Origin: Pseudeuparius sepicola
Lineage: Eukaryota; Arthropoda; Insecta; Coleoptera; Anthribidae
DNA length: 64,000 nucleotides
Assembly (NCBI GenBank): GCA_963920635.1
Contig: OY987304.1
Span: 441,501 to 505,500 of the forward strand
Reading direction: 5' to 3'
The notes beneath the pieces are model-generated. The model searched no databases, had not been told where the DNA came from, and worked only from the letters and a program-made list of their open reading frames with translations. Position numbers and translations under genes: made by a program. Of the stretch, positions 23,314 to 37,100 are shown one piece after another (the first letter of the stretch is position 1; each line of letters begins with the position of its first letter).

Positions 23314-24629
23314 ATGGCATACCAAACTTTTAGAAATGAGTATCTCAACATGCCCCCTGTTACCAGGGCTTATACAACTGCTTGTGTTGTTACAACTCTT
23401 GCTGTAGTAAGTATAATTATTTAAATTATTTGTTCCAAATATTTTTTTACAATTTTTTTCTAGCAACTGGAACTGGCATCACCGTTCCAACTATACTTTA
23501 ATCCAATTCTAATATTAAAACAAGGGCAAGTATGGAGACTGGTTACGACGTTTTTATTTTTCGGTACATTTGGATTCAACTTTTTTTTCAACATGATCTT
23601 CACGTACCGATACTGTAGAATGCTCGAAGAAGGGTCATTCAGGGGCAGAACGAGTGATTTTATGATGATGTTTGTATTCGGGGCTGTGTGTATGATTGTA
23701 TCCTTTTTTAAAAATATTTTTTCAACTAACCGTTACTTTTTTAAACGTCCATTGCAATTTTTTTCTTTATTCTCGAAGCCTATCGTTTCATGCACAAAAC
23801 GATTGAAGAATCGTTAAAATCCGTCGAAAAATAAAAGAGTTATACCCAAAAATATCCCTATAGCAACTATTTTTTCTTTAACCAACATTTAGATATTTGC
23901 TTTTTTTGTAAATCTGCTATTCTTAGGGCAGGCGTTTACTATTATGTTGGTATATGTGTGGTCAAGGAGAAACCCTTATGTTAGAATGAACTTTTTCGGT
24001 TTAATGAATTTTCATGTAAGATATACCTACACATTTATAAAAAAAACTTATTCGGCACATAATAATTCATAGCAAGCATTTTACCAAACAAATCAAGTAG
24101 GCAAAGCAAATGAAAATCGCTATCCTCACAAACATTAAGTCATGGCTAACGTGATTGTCGTTATTGTTCTATTTTTGCATATCTCAATAAAATGAATCAT
24201 GCCGAATAAGCTTGAGGTACTAATTTTTAGGATATAATGATAATTATTTATAAATTTTAGGCCCCATATTTACCATGGGTGCTCTTGGCGTTTTCCCTAC
24301 TTTTAGGAAACGCAGTGTATGTAGATTTAATGGGAATAGCTGTGGGGCATATTTATTATTTTCTGGAAGATGTGTTTCCGAACCAAAGAGGCGGTTTCAA
24401 GATTTTGAGGACCCCTGGTATTTTGTAAGTAGCTTACTGTTAAAATAAACATAACCCGACTTGTTCAGAAAACTGTCTTACCTAACCTAACTTTTTCAGA
24501 CGAACATTATTTGATGAACTTCCGGATGAATCGGATTATGTCCGGCTTCCGGAAGAGAGGCCCGGTGGTTTTGAATGGGGAAATCAAAATAACCCCGAGA
24601 ACGATGTAGATAATAATCCACAACAGTGA
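23314..24629 (+). CDS. DERL2: Derlin-2-type ER degradation protein
   Basis: Rhomboid-like pseudoprotease of the ER membrane that helps move misfolded proteins to the cytosol for degradation with Hrd1 and p97. Exons: 23314-23406, 23464-23697, 23893-24015, 24261-24424 and 24500-24629. Phases agree, giving 247 residues against about 239 in human DERL2. The start [20 protein letters not shown] is diagnostic. Further conserved blocks: [12 protein letters not shown] (with the WR motif), [68 protein letters not shown] and [10 protein letters not shown]. Several hydrophobic stretches fit a multi-pass membrane protein. No catalytic serine is expected in Derlins. The C-terminus ([13 protein letters not shown]) is short and acidic and lacks an obvious SHP box. 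Derlin-2/3 fits better than Derlin-1. Confidence 0.96.
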
Positions 24630-25297
24630 TAGAAAAAAAGTCGCATTTCTTTGTACATTATCCAAAATAGTATTTAATGCATCAATTTTATATATTATAC
24701 TTTGTTCAAAAACAATGTTATTATTGTAAATAAATTAATTTTTCAATGTAATCTAGTTCTCCTTGCCCAACTTTGAGGTTACGTTACGAAACAATCGACA
24801 ATCATGGCAGGCCTTGTTGGAATAAAAATAAAACAAATTCTTATGATTAGGGGAACATTTTATTTGGTTTAGAGGTAGTATCACATTAAATTAAAAATAT
24901 CCCCCTAGATTTATTCATCATCACTATGAACAACACAACAGCACACTGACACTTTGAGTAACAAATGCAACGCAAATGTCAAAACTTCAGGCATCTAGTT
25001 ACCTTTGCCAAATATCTCGAAAAAGTTCAGTCAGGGCAGACTAGATGTTACAATTTTAACATTTTTTGACGGCTAATATCAGGAAATTCTGTCGATTCTG
25101 ACATTTGCGACACTTTTTCAATGACAGCTTCCACGAACTTAACAATAATGAACGATGACTGACAGTCGCGGTAAAATATAAAAAATAAATTACGAGTTGT
25201 TTTTTCTCCCTACAGCGAACTAAAAAAAAACCCGCGGAATCCTCGAATTCTCGAGTTTTTTTTCGACGAAATTTTCCTACATTCACTTTTGACACTT
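24630..25297. other. Tail-to-tail spacer between Derlin and PPTC7 genes
   Basis: AATAAA-type signals near 24729 (for the + gene) and 24820. Nothing else coding was recognised. Confidence 0.4.
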
Positions 25298-28200
25298 TCA
25301 TATCGCCACCGTCGCCAGTATCACGGTTATGTCGTCCGGCTTCCCACCTGCAAGAAGATTGAGGTTAGAATCGTCGTTTTCGAGGTTATGTTTCGTTACG
25401 CACCTATCGTGTGAATGCCGTTGGCGAAGGCGCTTTCGGCAAATGGCGACACGAACGTTTCGTCAAACGACAGTCGTCGAGCCATCCACGCTAAGCTGTT
25501 GGCGACCATTTGGAGTCTACCCGCACATCTTTCTCCCTGACACTAGAAATTGCATTAAAAAAAAAAAAACAATATATTTGAAGTCTACAAACTTTAATAT
25601 GTATATGTGCAAAATTTCATACAAATCCGATGAACGGTTCTTGTAAAAATGAATGTTACTAAAAAAGTAACTAGATTTGACTGTAACACACACTATCTAG
25701 TTACTTTTTTGCAACTAAACAGGTGAAGATGCTACCATATTATAATTTTTGTGCAGATCAATTGCAAATTATTGCAATATAATGTTACATGTGTTTTATA
25801 ACATCATGTTACACCCATTTAGTTCCAAAAAAGTCACCAAATCATGTATACCTACACCCAAATCTAGTCCCTTTTCTGATAACATCATATTTATATAAAC
25901 CTCTCAACCGATTTCGACTATTTTTCACCCTCAAATTCAGGGGAACTCCGAAGGCGATCTAGCGCAAATTTACCTTTATCAGTTCGCTAAGAATCAAATT
26001 GTGTGGCAGGTTATCGAACACCCCGTCTGTCGCCACCAAAATCACGTCTCCGTCTTCCACCGCAAACGAGTCGGTCATGGCCGCGTCCGGCCTGTCCGAC
26101 AGCACGTCGGCCTGCAAAATGACATCTGTCAAATGCCGCTGTCATTTTTTTATGGCAGTGTCCTAACCTCACATTAATTATTGTTTTGAGAAAATTATTA
26201 GTTTTATAGGGAAATGTCGACTTCCAAACGATCATATCTAAAGTTATGTTCAACATAAGACGGAAAATTACCTGATATCCAGGAGGCGGCAACGACAACT
26301 GGAAAGGAGTATTGAAGTAGTGCTGCTGTTCCTCGGATCTCCGCACGACTTTCCCGTTTCTAACGACCATAAAGCCGCTGTCCCCGATATTCGCCGTGCA
26401 CAGCGTACTATTCTCACGATTAAGTATTACTACGCACGCCGTACTACTACCTGAAAAGAATCTTCTGTCAAATTTGACGGGTCGGCGATTGACAGAAAAC
26501 CATCTCTGAAATTCAGTGTGGCCACCTACAGTCAAAGATACGAACTAAAATTATTTTCAGAGGCGGTTTGCTGTCAACCTGGCAGTGTAGAAAAATGTCT
26601 TCATAACAACACATAATATAATGTATCGTGTGACCAACAATACGACGGGCAAGTTTCACACTTTGCACTATCATATTTATACTAATTAACGTTCCAAAAT
26701 AACCAAGGTAGACTTAAAGTTTTATTTCATAGTTTTCTCGAGTAAATTTAAAAGTAAAAAAATATATAAGTATATTAAAATCTAAATATTGTTTTGGCAC
26801 GTCACACAACTCTCGTGGTCGAAAACACGTCACTAAATTTACGAAATATTAAAAATAATCACGTGAAAATTCTGAACCAACTCATTCACTCTAATTATAG
26901 ATACGCACAATGTTTGATTATTCAATTTCCTTTCACAGGCTTGGCTATTTATTTTATGACTCTCAAGTGCAATTTCAGAATGTTTACATTGGTATTTTAC
27001 ATTTAATTTAACTGTTAATAATAATTTTTTAATTAGGCGGAAATATTTTTATTATTAACAACGTATCTAGTGAATTAAAATGATCTAAGCTTTTAGGGTG
27101 GCCTTTTAATATGTCATGCGACCGTAAAACAAAACACTAACGCATGCCAACTTGATTATTTTTTTTTTAAGTCTCGTGCAACTGTTCCATGTGTTTTAGG
27201 TTTATTTTTGGGGGTTTTCGATTTATGCAATTTTATACAATTAGTTGGCACAAGCCTAAGTTTATATTATATCTCTTCAAACTAAAACCAAAGTAAATGG
27301 TTACTTACCTAAAATTGCTTTTTTGTGATGCAAAAGCTCGTAATAGCTCTTCGCAAGCAGTTCTGAGGGGTTCGCAGGGTGAAATTTTCCTAACCTAACT
27401 AATCTTTCACACGTTTTCATTAAATGTAGTGAAAATTCTCCTGGATCGATGCCGTATGCCCTCCAACCACCTACGCCATCTGCAACCCCTGAAAAAATTG
27501 AACAACTGTCAAGTTGACATCAAACAATATCTCATTTGCCAGAGCCACCTATTTTCTATGATAAGAACTATGCTATTTTCCAAAAAAATATAATAATTGT
27601 TTTTGTGCCTTTGGTACAGCCTTACGATTATTTGGAAAATAACTTTAGTTCATATTTCTGATAATAGGTGTTAGCAGTAACAGTTTCATATAGGTAAACA
27701 TTGACAGATGATTTTGTTTATTTTTGTTGGATGAATGGCCTGCCTATCCTTGGCAACTCTTTGGTTGTTTTGAAGGTCATGTTTGATTGATATTGTTTTA
27801 TAGTTTCATTATTGTAATGTAATGGAAAATCACGTGAAATTATGAATAAGTAGATCGGCAAACCACAACAATTTGATTTGCTCTTGTGCTTTTGTATGTC
27901 AATTTTACTAAAGAGGATTAGTTCCAACTTTCTAAAAAAATATTCTATTTTGTTGTGTCATAAATTATTGTGTTATTGGCAGTCATTTTTTTGACAAGAT
28001 TTTTGAAGCATGTTCCTTCCATTTTTGTTTACAATAATTTGTTTTTTCTTTAATTTTTCAGCACGGATGTAAAATTAAATTTAACAAAACAAAAATTACC
28101 GACAAGCTATAAATTAATAAATCTCACTGAAACCGCTTTTATTCGTGTAAATTCAGCAAAATTATATGGATTTATAGCCTTTCAACTTGGGAAACCATTT

Positions 28201-29033
28201 TCATTTCCTTCCTTTCTAAATTTAGAATTCAACTTTTGACATTTTGATGTTCAAAATAAATTACAGCCTAGGTACCGACTACGATTACAAATTTTTGTGC
28301 CTTTTGGCATCAAAATTTAGAACATTTTCTTATAACATTATAGTATTATAATATACACACCTAATTTAAAAACAATATAATAACACTGCAGTGTAAACAA
28401 AATACAGTTTAAACGTTTATTGAAGTAAATATTGATTTACAAGTGAAATATATAAAATAATTGCGAAACATTAAAAAATAGGGGTAATAGGCTTTATTCT
28501 TGCATTATAAACAAAAATTATGTTATGCAAGCATATTTTCAACACATTTGCGTCAAAATTAATGCAGTGTTACACTTACTCCTCCCTAGCATAATTTTTA
28601 CGGCATCTCCATACTTAAAATGCCTTAAAAAACCTAAAAATTTTCTTAAAAACCATTTCTAAAATACTTTCGGCGCCAAAACAATACAATAAACACTACA
28701 AAAAAACATGGACACCCCGAATTTCTTCCTAGGTCAAGGAAGAAACCGACGATCCGGCAACGTCGCAGACAAAGTTCACCAGAGTGAGGTTATGTCGCGC
28801 GCCCCCTTACCGAGAACATCAGCAACCTTATAGCCGGCGGTGAACCAGGCGTCGTCCCCGAACTGTCCCTTGACCAGCCTCTTTATCCTCCTGTCCTTCG
28901 AAAAGCCGCAAACCGCCGACACAAGATGCGGTTCCGCCCTCCTGTGCACGCTGGGATCGGTCGCCGAGAAGTTGGTGATGCCGCTGAGCAGCGCCCTGGA
29001 CAACAGCCGGCCCGTGACGAGCAGGGAGTGCAT
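25298..29033 (-). CDS. PPTC7: Mitochondrial PP2C-type phosphatase PPTC7
   Basis: Metal-dependent Ser/Thr phosphatase of mitochondria, in other animals a regulator of mitochondrial protein phosphorylation and mitophagy. Exons in coding order: 29033-28811, 27488-27309, 26450-26272, 26111-25974, 25542-25404 and 25347-25298. All phases agree, giving 302 residues against 304 in human PPTC7. The first ~30 residues ([18 protein letters not shown]...) are basic and lack acids, as in a mitochondrial presequence. PP2C signatures: [50 protein letters not shown] and [16 protein letters not shown], which supply the metal-binding aspartates. An upstream in-frame Met exists at 29288, but residues before 29033 look non-coding (Arg-rich, CpG-rich leader), so I chose 29033. 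Introns reach 1.3 kb without recognised insertions. Confidence 0.96.
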
Positions 29034-29257
29034 CCTAGCGCGATTTCTACCGCATTTTTGCGAGCGGAATCTTGTCGTCTCAGCGCATTTTTGAGGTTTC
29101 GCGGAGGGAAACGGCAACGGCGCGCGGAACACGGCAGTTCGGATGAGACTGACGGGCGACGCGCGCGCGCGCGCTGTCAACGACAAGGCGGGCGACGTTG
29201 CCGGATCTGGCGATTTGTCTCGATGTGTGGGGATTTTTGTTCCGCTAATGTTTGAAA

Positions 29258-30098
29258 CGATCGCCACTGGCGCGACACGACGAAACAAATTTACACGGTG
29301 GTTTAATGTTAAAACACCATTGTTGCAGAATCTTTTATAAAATTAAAAACATGCAAATGTGTCTGTTACAACGAATTCAATATCCAAATTAAAATAAAAT
29401 ATTTGTTTGTTATGTCCCTTTAAATTTGACAAGTTCACATGGCATATTTCCATACATTTTCTTAAGAAAAGCAAGCAAGATTATTTGATACCTTTTGGTT
29501 TGAAATGAAGTCCATGGCTAGTTGTAGTGTAAGTAAGCATAAAACGCATTAGATTTTTCAGTTTCTTCTTTATATGGAGGACTATTATGGTTCGCTTTGG
29601 AGTTATAAACAAAATTTTCTATTTTCATTCTTGCATACGTTAGAAAATACTCTTCCAAAATATTATCTAGAATTTTCGCTTCTTCAGCTGTTTGATCAGA
29701 TCATCCCATAATTCCAAAATAGTGTTTATTCTTCTGCAATTCACCTAATGGTCTGTGCAGTGTGCATACCATTTTCTTCATGTGCATGGAAATTTCATGT
29801 TATCACAAACAAATCCACCTATAAAAGCTGTGTTAATAGGATAAAACTGCTAAATACTGGACGTAAAGACAATTCGTTACCGTAAAAAGAAGGCAAATCG
29901 TAATAAAGCTGGATATTTGCTATTAATTGGCCAATAACCACAGAATACCCTCCTATAACCGTTGAGCTATAACCCACGATACACAGAAAACTATAACCTA
30001 CAATGAGTCGCCATTTTTTTCGTCGAGTGGCGCCACCCCAGTCCGTAAACAACAATGAAATATGACGTCATGCTCGGGTCTTTTTTAGTGTCGCTCCA
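29258..30098. mobile_element. Dispersed ~0.8 kb repeat, copy 1
   Basis: Matches 58747-59523 from the first base (CGATCGCCACTGGCGC) to the last (GACGTCATGCTCGGGTC ... TCCA), with some indels. On the minus strand both copies keep traces of one reading frame (about 29775-29545 here) broken by stops. This frame includes a segment reading EEAKILDNILEEYF, so the repeat probably derives from a coding element. No terminal inverted repeats or target duplication were found, so its class is undecided. It begins 225 bp upstream of the PPTC7 start codon. Confidence 0.65.
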
Positions 30099-31147
30099 AT
30101 GCAAGATTTTATTTTGTTTTATTATTATCGTATCGTCATTATCATAATAGGTTTATAACTCTGCTTTTCGCATTTTGCGACATAAATCTAAAATCAGTAG
30201 GAGCCTAAATATATGTTTTCTATGTAATAATCGATATTCTTCTACGAGATCTGGCAGCCTTGCATCTGAAGACATGTGATTGGTTTTGGCGGGGTTTGCC
30301 AACATTTGAAAATGTGTTGATGTCCAATTTTGCACATTTTTAGTTAAAACGTTTGTGAAACTTTTTTAACAGTTTACAATACAATTTTTTGGAGGAAAAT
30401 AAAAAAATATATATGCCTACCTAATTTAACGAAAAAATTCAAACAATAATTGGGAAAATTATCTTTTATTTGACCTGACCTAATTAAACCAACTTGTTTA
30501 TTGGAATTTTTGTGCTACGAAAATGATGAGATATCCTAAAGAGAATTTGGATTTATCGCATTATAACTGTTTGTAAAAAATAATGTCGCTGAATCAGAGA
30601 AAGCAGGAGATAAAAAATGGAATGCAACTATTGCTATTCTACTGCAGAACCCGTGGACTTTGGTCTATGACGCATCAAGTTGCGTCTTTATATTGTCTTT
30701 TATTTTAACATTAATCAGTAGAAATGTATAACACTTTAGTGTAAATATTACATTATTTATATAACTATTCAAAAGACACTATCTATGATAGCATGCATAA
30801 TCTACAAAATTTTAGTAACGTATGACATCTATGTAGGACCATTGATTAAAATAGTCTAAAACCTATATAATTTTGTGGTACTACGTAGAAAAATTCTTTT
30901 CAATGTTTTAAGACACCTATTTCAAATAATGGTGAACTCGCCGGTTTCATAAAATGTCTGAAATACTGTTTCAAATGCCGTAGCTAAGCAAAATGTTCAT
31001 AACTATTACCACTTGCTATTAATTTCAATGACAATAAATTATTTTTATTGCCAAAACAAGAGAAAACAAATATATCGCATTTTTGTAGTATTTAAAGTCG
31101 GTCATAGTTTATTCTTATCTCAAATAAATTAATACACAAAATCTATT
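30099..31147. other. Spacer between dispersed repeat and unidentified gene
   Basis: No supported gene. A 60-codon minus-strand frame (30335-30153) has a charged, leucine-rich sequence, but it has no family match that I recognise and no splice partners. The rest is AT-rich. Confidence 0.35.
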
Positions 31148-34100
31148 TTAATATTTAAAAGATTCACATTTACTCAACATTTTCTTAACCCTAAAGTTTT
31201 CTTCAAGCAAGTAAACACTGTTATCTTCTCTTATTCTGGCTGCTCTACAAGTTCCCAACAAGGTGCTCGTTTTTATTTTAAAATCCAAACAACTTTCTTT
31301 ATTTTCAACTCTAATACCCGCACTCTCCTCTTTAGGAATGTATCTCTGAATATTATCCCCAGATTTGTGTATCATATTTAGATTTGGCAACGTCGCAGAC
31401 CATTTTTTGTTTAGCGACTTTTTCAGTTTCGAAGACTGGAGGTTTTGGATGAACTCTGACAGTTCTATGCGGTTTTCTTGGGGTAGTGAGCTTGCGGCAT
31501 CTTGGAACATCTAAAAATATTATTGTTGACAATTTAAAGACATATTTAGTTAATATATTGTTTACATTTAATTTTTGCATGGATGCCATTGACTTGAAAA
31601 TGTCTCCAGAACCCCTGTGTTGACCTCTGCGATGTTTAGTTCTCAAAATGAACGTGAGAGGGCTGAAGCGTCGCAAATTGTCATGCTGTGGTATTGTGTC
31701 TTCATCATTACTAAATTTATTGCCTAAAAGTTAAAAAAATATGTACAGTGTCCTCCAAAAAGTTCGCACCATAGGGGGAAAATTTTTAATTAAGGTTTTA
31801 TTTTGAAATTTAATTTTGGAGTTACCTTTTGCTTTAAAAAAGATGTAAAATGGTCCACTCAAACGTGGTCATGTGACTTTAGTTTTAGTTATCTGTTAAA
31901 AATGACATTTAAAAAAATATATCGCCAAAAATGGGTTTATTTGTTAAAATATCAAAAAGTTTTACTTGAAAAAGTTGTTTCTTCTTTAATTTTACGTAAG
32001 TGTACCAAATTTGAACGCTCTACTAAAATATTTAGTTTTTTGCCAATTTTTAATATTTATGAAATTTCTGAAAATTTTAAAAACTCGGAACTTCGCAAAA
32101 ACTATTTTATATCACTAGCTTTATCATTCTATTAATTTTTTATTACCAGTTACTGATAAGAATAGGTATTTTTCAAAAGAAAATTATATTTACGCTTTAA
32201 AATTCTGTTGTTTGTTGCATAGTTGATGTACCGTCTAGCATTTGGGGTATAAATTTAGTTACGTTTCCCAGTTCTAAATTGACGCCAAAATATTAATAAA
32301 TTAAAATATCATCAAACTATTTTACGTACCTAAGCAAAATTTTTGACTTTTTTGGAACAAATAATTACCTATTACCTTTCAGTTTAATTTCACATTAATC
32401 AAAAATTGCCAGTTATCAAACCGTCAAATAAAAACAATTGCTTCTATTCTCTCCATGACCTACTCATCAATATCGATTAATGTGAATTTAAACTTAAAGT
32501 ATTCCCTAAACTGTGCTTAAAGGTAATAATTATTTGTTCCATAAAAGTCAAGAAATTTGCTTAGATACGTAAAATAGTTTGATAATATTTTAATTTATTA
32601 TTATTTTGGCATCAATTTAGAACTGGGAGACGTAATGTAACTAAATTTATACCCCAAATGCTAGACGGTACATCAACTTTGCAACAAACATAACATAATT
32701 TTAAAGCGTATAATAAATATCATTTTCTTTTGAAAAAATACCTATTCTTATCGGTAATTAGTAATAAAAAATTAATAGAATGATAAAGCTAGTGATATAA
32801 AATAGTTTTTACGAAGTTTCGAGTTTATAAAATTTTTAGAAATTTCATAATTAAAAATTGGCAAAAAACTAAATATTTTAGTAGAGCGTTCAAATTTGGT
32901 ACACTTACGTAAAATTGAAAAAGAAACTACTTTATCAAGTAAAACTTTTTGATATTTTAACAAATAAACCCATTTTTGGCGATGTATTTTTTTTAAATGT
33001 CATTTTTGACCACGTTTGAGTGGGTCATTTTTCATCTTTTTTAAAGCGAAAGGTAACCCCAAAATTAAATTTCAAAATAAAACGTTAATTAAAAAGTTCC
33101 CCCCTATGGTGCGAACTTTTTGGAGGACACTGTATAAAAAATAAATTATAGACATCTTTTCTTACGTTCATTTAAAATAGAACTGAAGTAACTCCTATTC
33201 GGTAATGTTTTCTGTCTTCTTATTTCTTTTCTTCCTCTTACACTGTCTTCTAAGGTCCTGCTACTTCCCATATCGTTTTTTTGATAACTTGGCAATGAAA
33301 GTATGTGCCTAGAAACTTTATCTTTTTCTGATACGAAAACCAACCTTAATGTATGTTTTTCCACTATGTCCAACATATTTTTAGCCCAATTCCAATTTTT
33401 ATTTACAGAATCTACCAGCCCCTGCGCGGGCGATATTTTTCCCATGTTTACCAGCTTGCAAAAAGCCCCTAAAGCCTTTAATTCATCCGTATTTAATCTC
33501 TCCTTCACACTTTCAAGTTGACAAGAAATCGAATGCGATGAATTAAATATCGTGCTTAAATATGGACTTAAAATTGGACCAAGATATCTCCTGTTGAGCT
33601 CCATAGCTCTATACAACCACTTTAGGATTGTCTTAACCAAGATGACGTCATTTTCAAGGTTTAAGCCCTGCAATTCTTTGTCTTTTCTCACTAAATCTAC
33701 TAACTTCGTAGTGTAGTGGTTGTAGCTGTTTTTAATTTTGGATTTGTTTTTTAAAATTGCAGGATTTGATTGCTTTGAGAGATATTGGTCCCTGGCTTGG
33801 TCCATTATGGACACCAAGACGTATATGACGTCTTCTAGGTGGTTTTCCTTTTCGAAATCTGAAGGAACTGTTGCTTCAGAAAAGTTTTGGTCAGACTAAA
33901 AACAACAAGACATATTTTGTTCAACCCTTATTTATTCAAACTTACTTTCAAAACTTTTTGCTTGACCCCCAACATATTATTCAGCAACAACCCAACATAC
34001 TCCAACTGCCTATTGGTGTACTGAGTATGAACAATTTCCCTTGAATTTCCATTTCTCGTAAAACAAAATTTTCGTCCTCTGGTACTCGGTGGAGGCAAAA

Positions 34101-37100
34101 GTCCTTCAAGAAGCTCCCTCCATTTAAACATAAGATTCATTTCTCCCTCTTGCGCAGAAATACCATTTTCAAACTCTCGTTCTTCAGTTATCGGCACCAG
34201 TGACTCGTCAAAAAGTCTTGCCATATAACTCTTGACATTATTCGCTTCAATGTTAAAATCATCGTCACATAGGTGTCCTGGATTTACCAACAGATTTGCA
34301 TTCTTGAAGAAATAGTTTGATTGAAATTCTGACTGAAGTTTCACGACGATGTTGTCCAAAAGTCTCAACACGTGAGTCGATAGAAACATTGGCGACCAGT
34401 TCAGCATGTCCAAGAATGGCGACTGAGAATTTGTTTCCAGTTCTTCAAGAATGGACGTTAAGAGAATATATTTGTTTAAAATTTTATAAGATACCTAAAA
34501 AATATCGCGAAATAAAACTGGAAACAAAAGGATAAATTACTTACCTGCTTTTTCCTAAGCAGCCTGTGATGATCTATATCGTCCAATATACTATAAAGAA
34601 CATCTAATACTGTTGTAACGGTACTGCTGGTTCCATAATGATTCAAAATCACATACTCAGCTGCCGGCAATCTAATTTGCCATGCAGAAGACTGGACTCC
34701 ATACCCAACCAGATACATTCCCTTAAAAAATTACATAATAATATATATAAACCTTGAAGAAAAAGCAAATGACCTACTGTTTGTGCTGCTTGATGATATA
34801 GTAGACAATCTGAGTGACCCAGTGGTATCCTTGATGGGAAATCTGACGAGCTTGGCCAAGATTCCAAGCCTATGGCCACCAAGATGACAACATTTATTGA
34901 AATGTTTGATAAGGCAGGCGACAAGAATTCTACCTTTATTTTTATACCATTTGGTTCATCGATAATAGCTAATCTAAAGTCCCTTGGGTCTGGATATCTT
35001 GGTACGTTACCTCCTGAATTAAAACAACGTTATACAGGGTTTCCCAACGAAGACTTGACTCCCCCCCAAAATTAGAAAACAGAAAAATATTTGAAAATTC
35101 GCCGAGACCCGTCTATTTTTGTTTTTGGGGGAGCTTTTTTGACAGTCAAGCCAACCCGATATGTTCATCCCCCTAATCCCTGGCAACCCCGACTTTAAAA
35201 TTTCAAATGGAACTACCCCCCTTGTGGCGTATCATTTTAAAGCCCTTTTTATTGCGAATACAGTGATGTATCGTTTTTAGAATTCTATTGAGATTTGATA
35301 GAATTATTGGCTAAAAACGGAAAGTTGACAATCCACTGTATACGCGTAGTAATTGTGTGCGCCTCGGCCAGAGGCCTCGGCAACTAAACTCCACATGAGT
35401 CATAAAAAGAACTTCAGTGCCGAGGTACATATTATTAAATTTTTTTTGAAATCGGAAAAAAAAAGTTTTATTAGGCAAGAAAATAACAATAAGGGATCAC
35501 CCGTCCACGAACCGACTACGCGCGGCGTTGCTTGACTTTACCGATCGCTCTCTCCTAGGACAAGTATAATGATGTACGGCACCTTCTGACAGAAAAACCA
35601 AACTGCTGCTTCTTATGCAGCCTACACAACAAATCTATTGATTTTCAAATTTACTAAAATATGTATACTGAAGGATTGCTCTTCTATAGGAAACAATTTC
35701 GCAATGTGTACGAAAAGTTAAATGAGCCTTTATCGGCCGGGTTTTGAATATTTGGTCACTTTTGACGGGCGATTTCTCCGCGTCTGACGTTTGATGTTTA
35801 CATCTCGCCAAGGCCTACTTATTGAAAAAATCGTACAATAATGGGCTACATTATTGTACGATTTCTGTGCTTTTAATGACGATTTTGGGGCATTTTAATG
35901 CCGATTTCAAGAAAACTTAATTTATATAGTCTATATGTATAGCGTTCTTACCTGGGCCATAGAAAACTTGTTCACTTGCTGGAGTGTTCAAAATATGATT
36001 TAAAACTACTGGATTAACAATTTTCCCAGGTATTCCACAACAAACTGATTCGTCCACGTATAGTGGTGAACAAGGAGTTTCCTGGCTAGCTGCCATTGCT
36101 AAGAGTTCTACCATTCTTGCTTGAATCTTATCTCTAAGAGAAAAAGTTGTACAAAATACCTATATCAGTCTTGAACATATTTTTACCTTCTAAGATATCC
36201 ACAGGAATTTGTAAAGTCTGACCATGTTTTTAACGTTGATGAGTTGAGTCTGAGCCTCGCATATCCACATGGAAAATCACTCCCTTTTTCAATTACAGAA
36301 AAGTCCGGTAAAATGTCTGATTCGTACAATTTTGGTGTGGATAAAGAATCCAATCTAACAATGTATTCCAAGTTTGTTAAAGAGGAGTTTTTCTGAAATG
36401 TATATCCGTTTTAAAATTAATAATTTTTGGGTTTGAAACTTCTTACCCGGTACCTATTCGAAATAAGAAACTTTGAAGAAAATCTATTGTCGTTCATGGC
36501 AGCACCACACAAAAGCCTTTGGACAAGCCTTTCTGTTACAGATTTAGCTAAAATCACTTTCCTATCTAAAAAAGAATAAGTGTACTAATGAGTTACTTTT
36601 TTCAATATTCAACCATCTTAAAAAGTTCTTAAATTCTAACCCTCTCAAAATGATGTCGTCCTAATAAAAAATGGCAAAATACAGGGACTCTTAAAAATAA
36701 GTGGACCCAGCATTCCACAGTCTATCACATAGGAAAAGTGAAGCCTTGAGGGGAAGTTTGTTTTCTGTAGACTCCAAGGAGACCACATAAGTGGGCTGGT
36801 ACAAGGTTATGTTATATGTCAGTGTCCAACTGCCATCAGGTTTTATGTGACATGCCAGTGACATAGATTCTAAAGGAGTCAAAAAATTTCCCATCATAAT
36901 TCACAATTTTTAAGTTTTCTAACTTTCAGATACTAAAGAATTTCAACTATACAATAAATTTGTTTCATTTGACAGTTGCCATATTCTGTAATTGTCGACA
37001 CAACATTGTCAAGTCTAATTTTTAGATATCATGGAAACCATTATTAATTTTTACTAACAATCAAATTACCTGTTATATTCATAGATTCTCCAATAAAATG

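Noticed and set aside
28926..29288. Frames of 84-170 codons on both strands around the PPTC7 start
   Set aside because: They arise from the CpG-rich first exon and leader. Only the minus-strand frame from 29033 matches the PPTC7 family.
30153..30335. 60-codon minus-strand frame, charged and leucine-rich
   Set aside because: Could be a small protein, but there is no recognised family, no neighbouring exons and no clear promoter. Left as spacer.
31803..32963. Matching frames on opposite strands (110 and 63 codons)
   Set aside because: They are mirror images caused by the palindromic transposon 31744-33134. No transposase motif was seen.
34872..35075. Plus-strand frame over 34872-35075
   Set aside because: It is antisense to the phase-consistent exon 35013-34778 of the unidentified gene.
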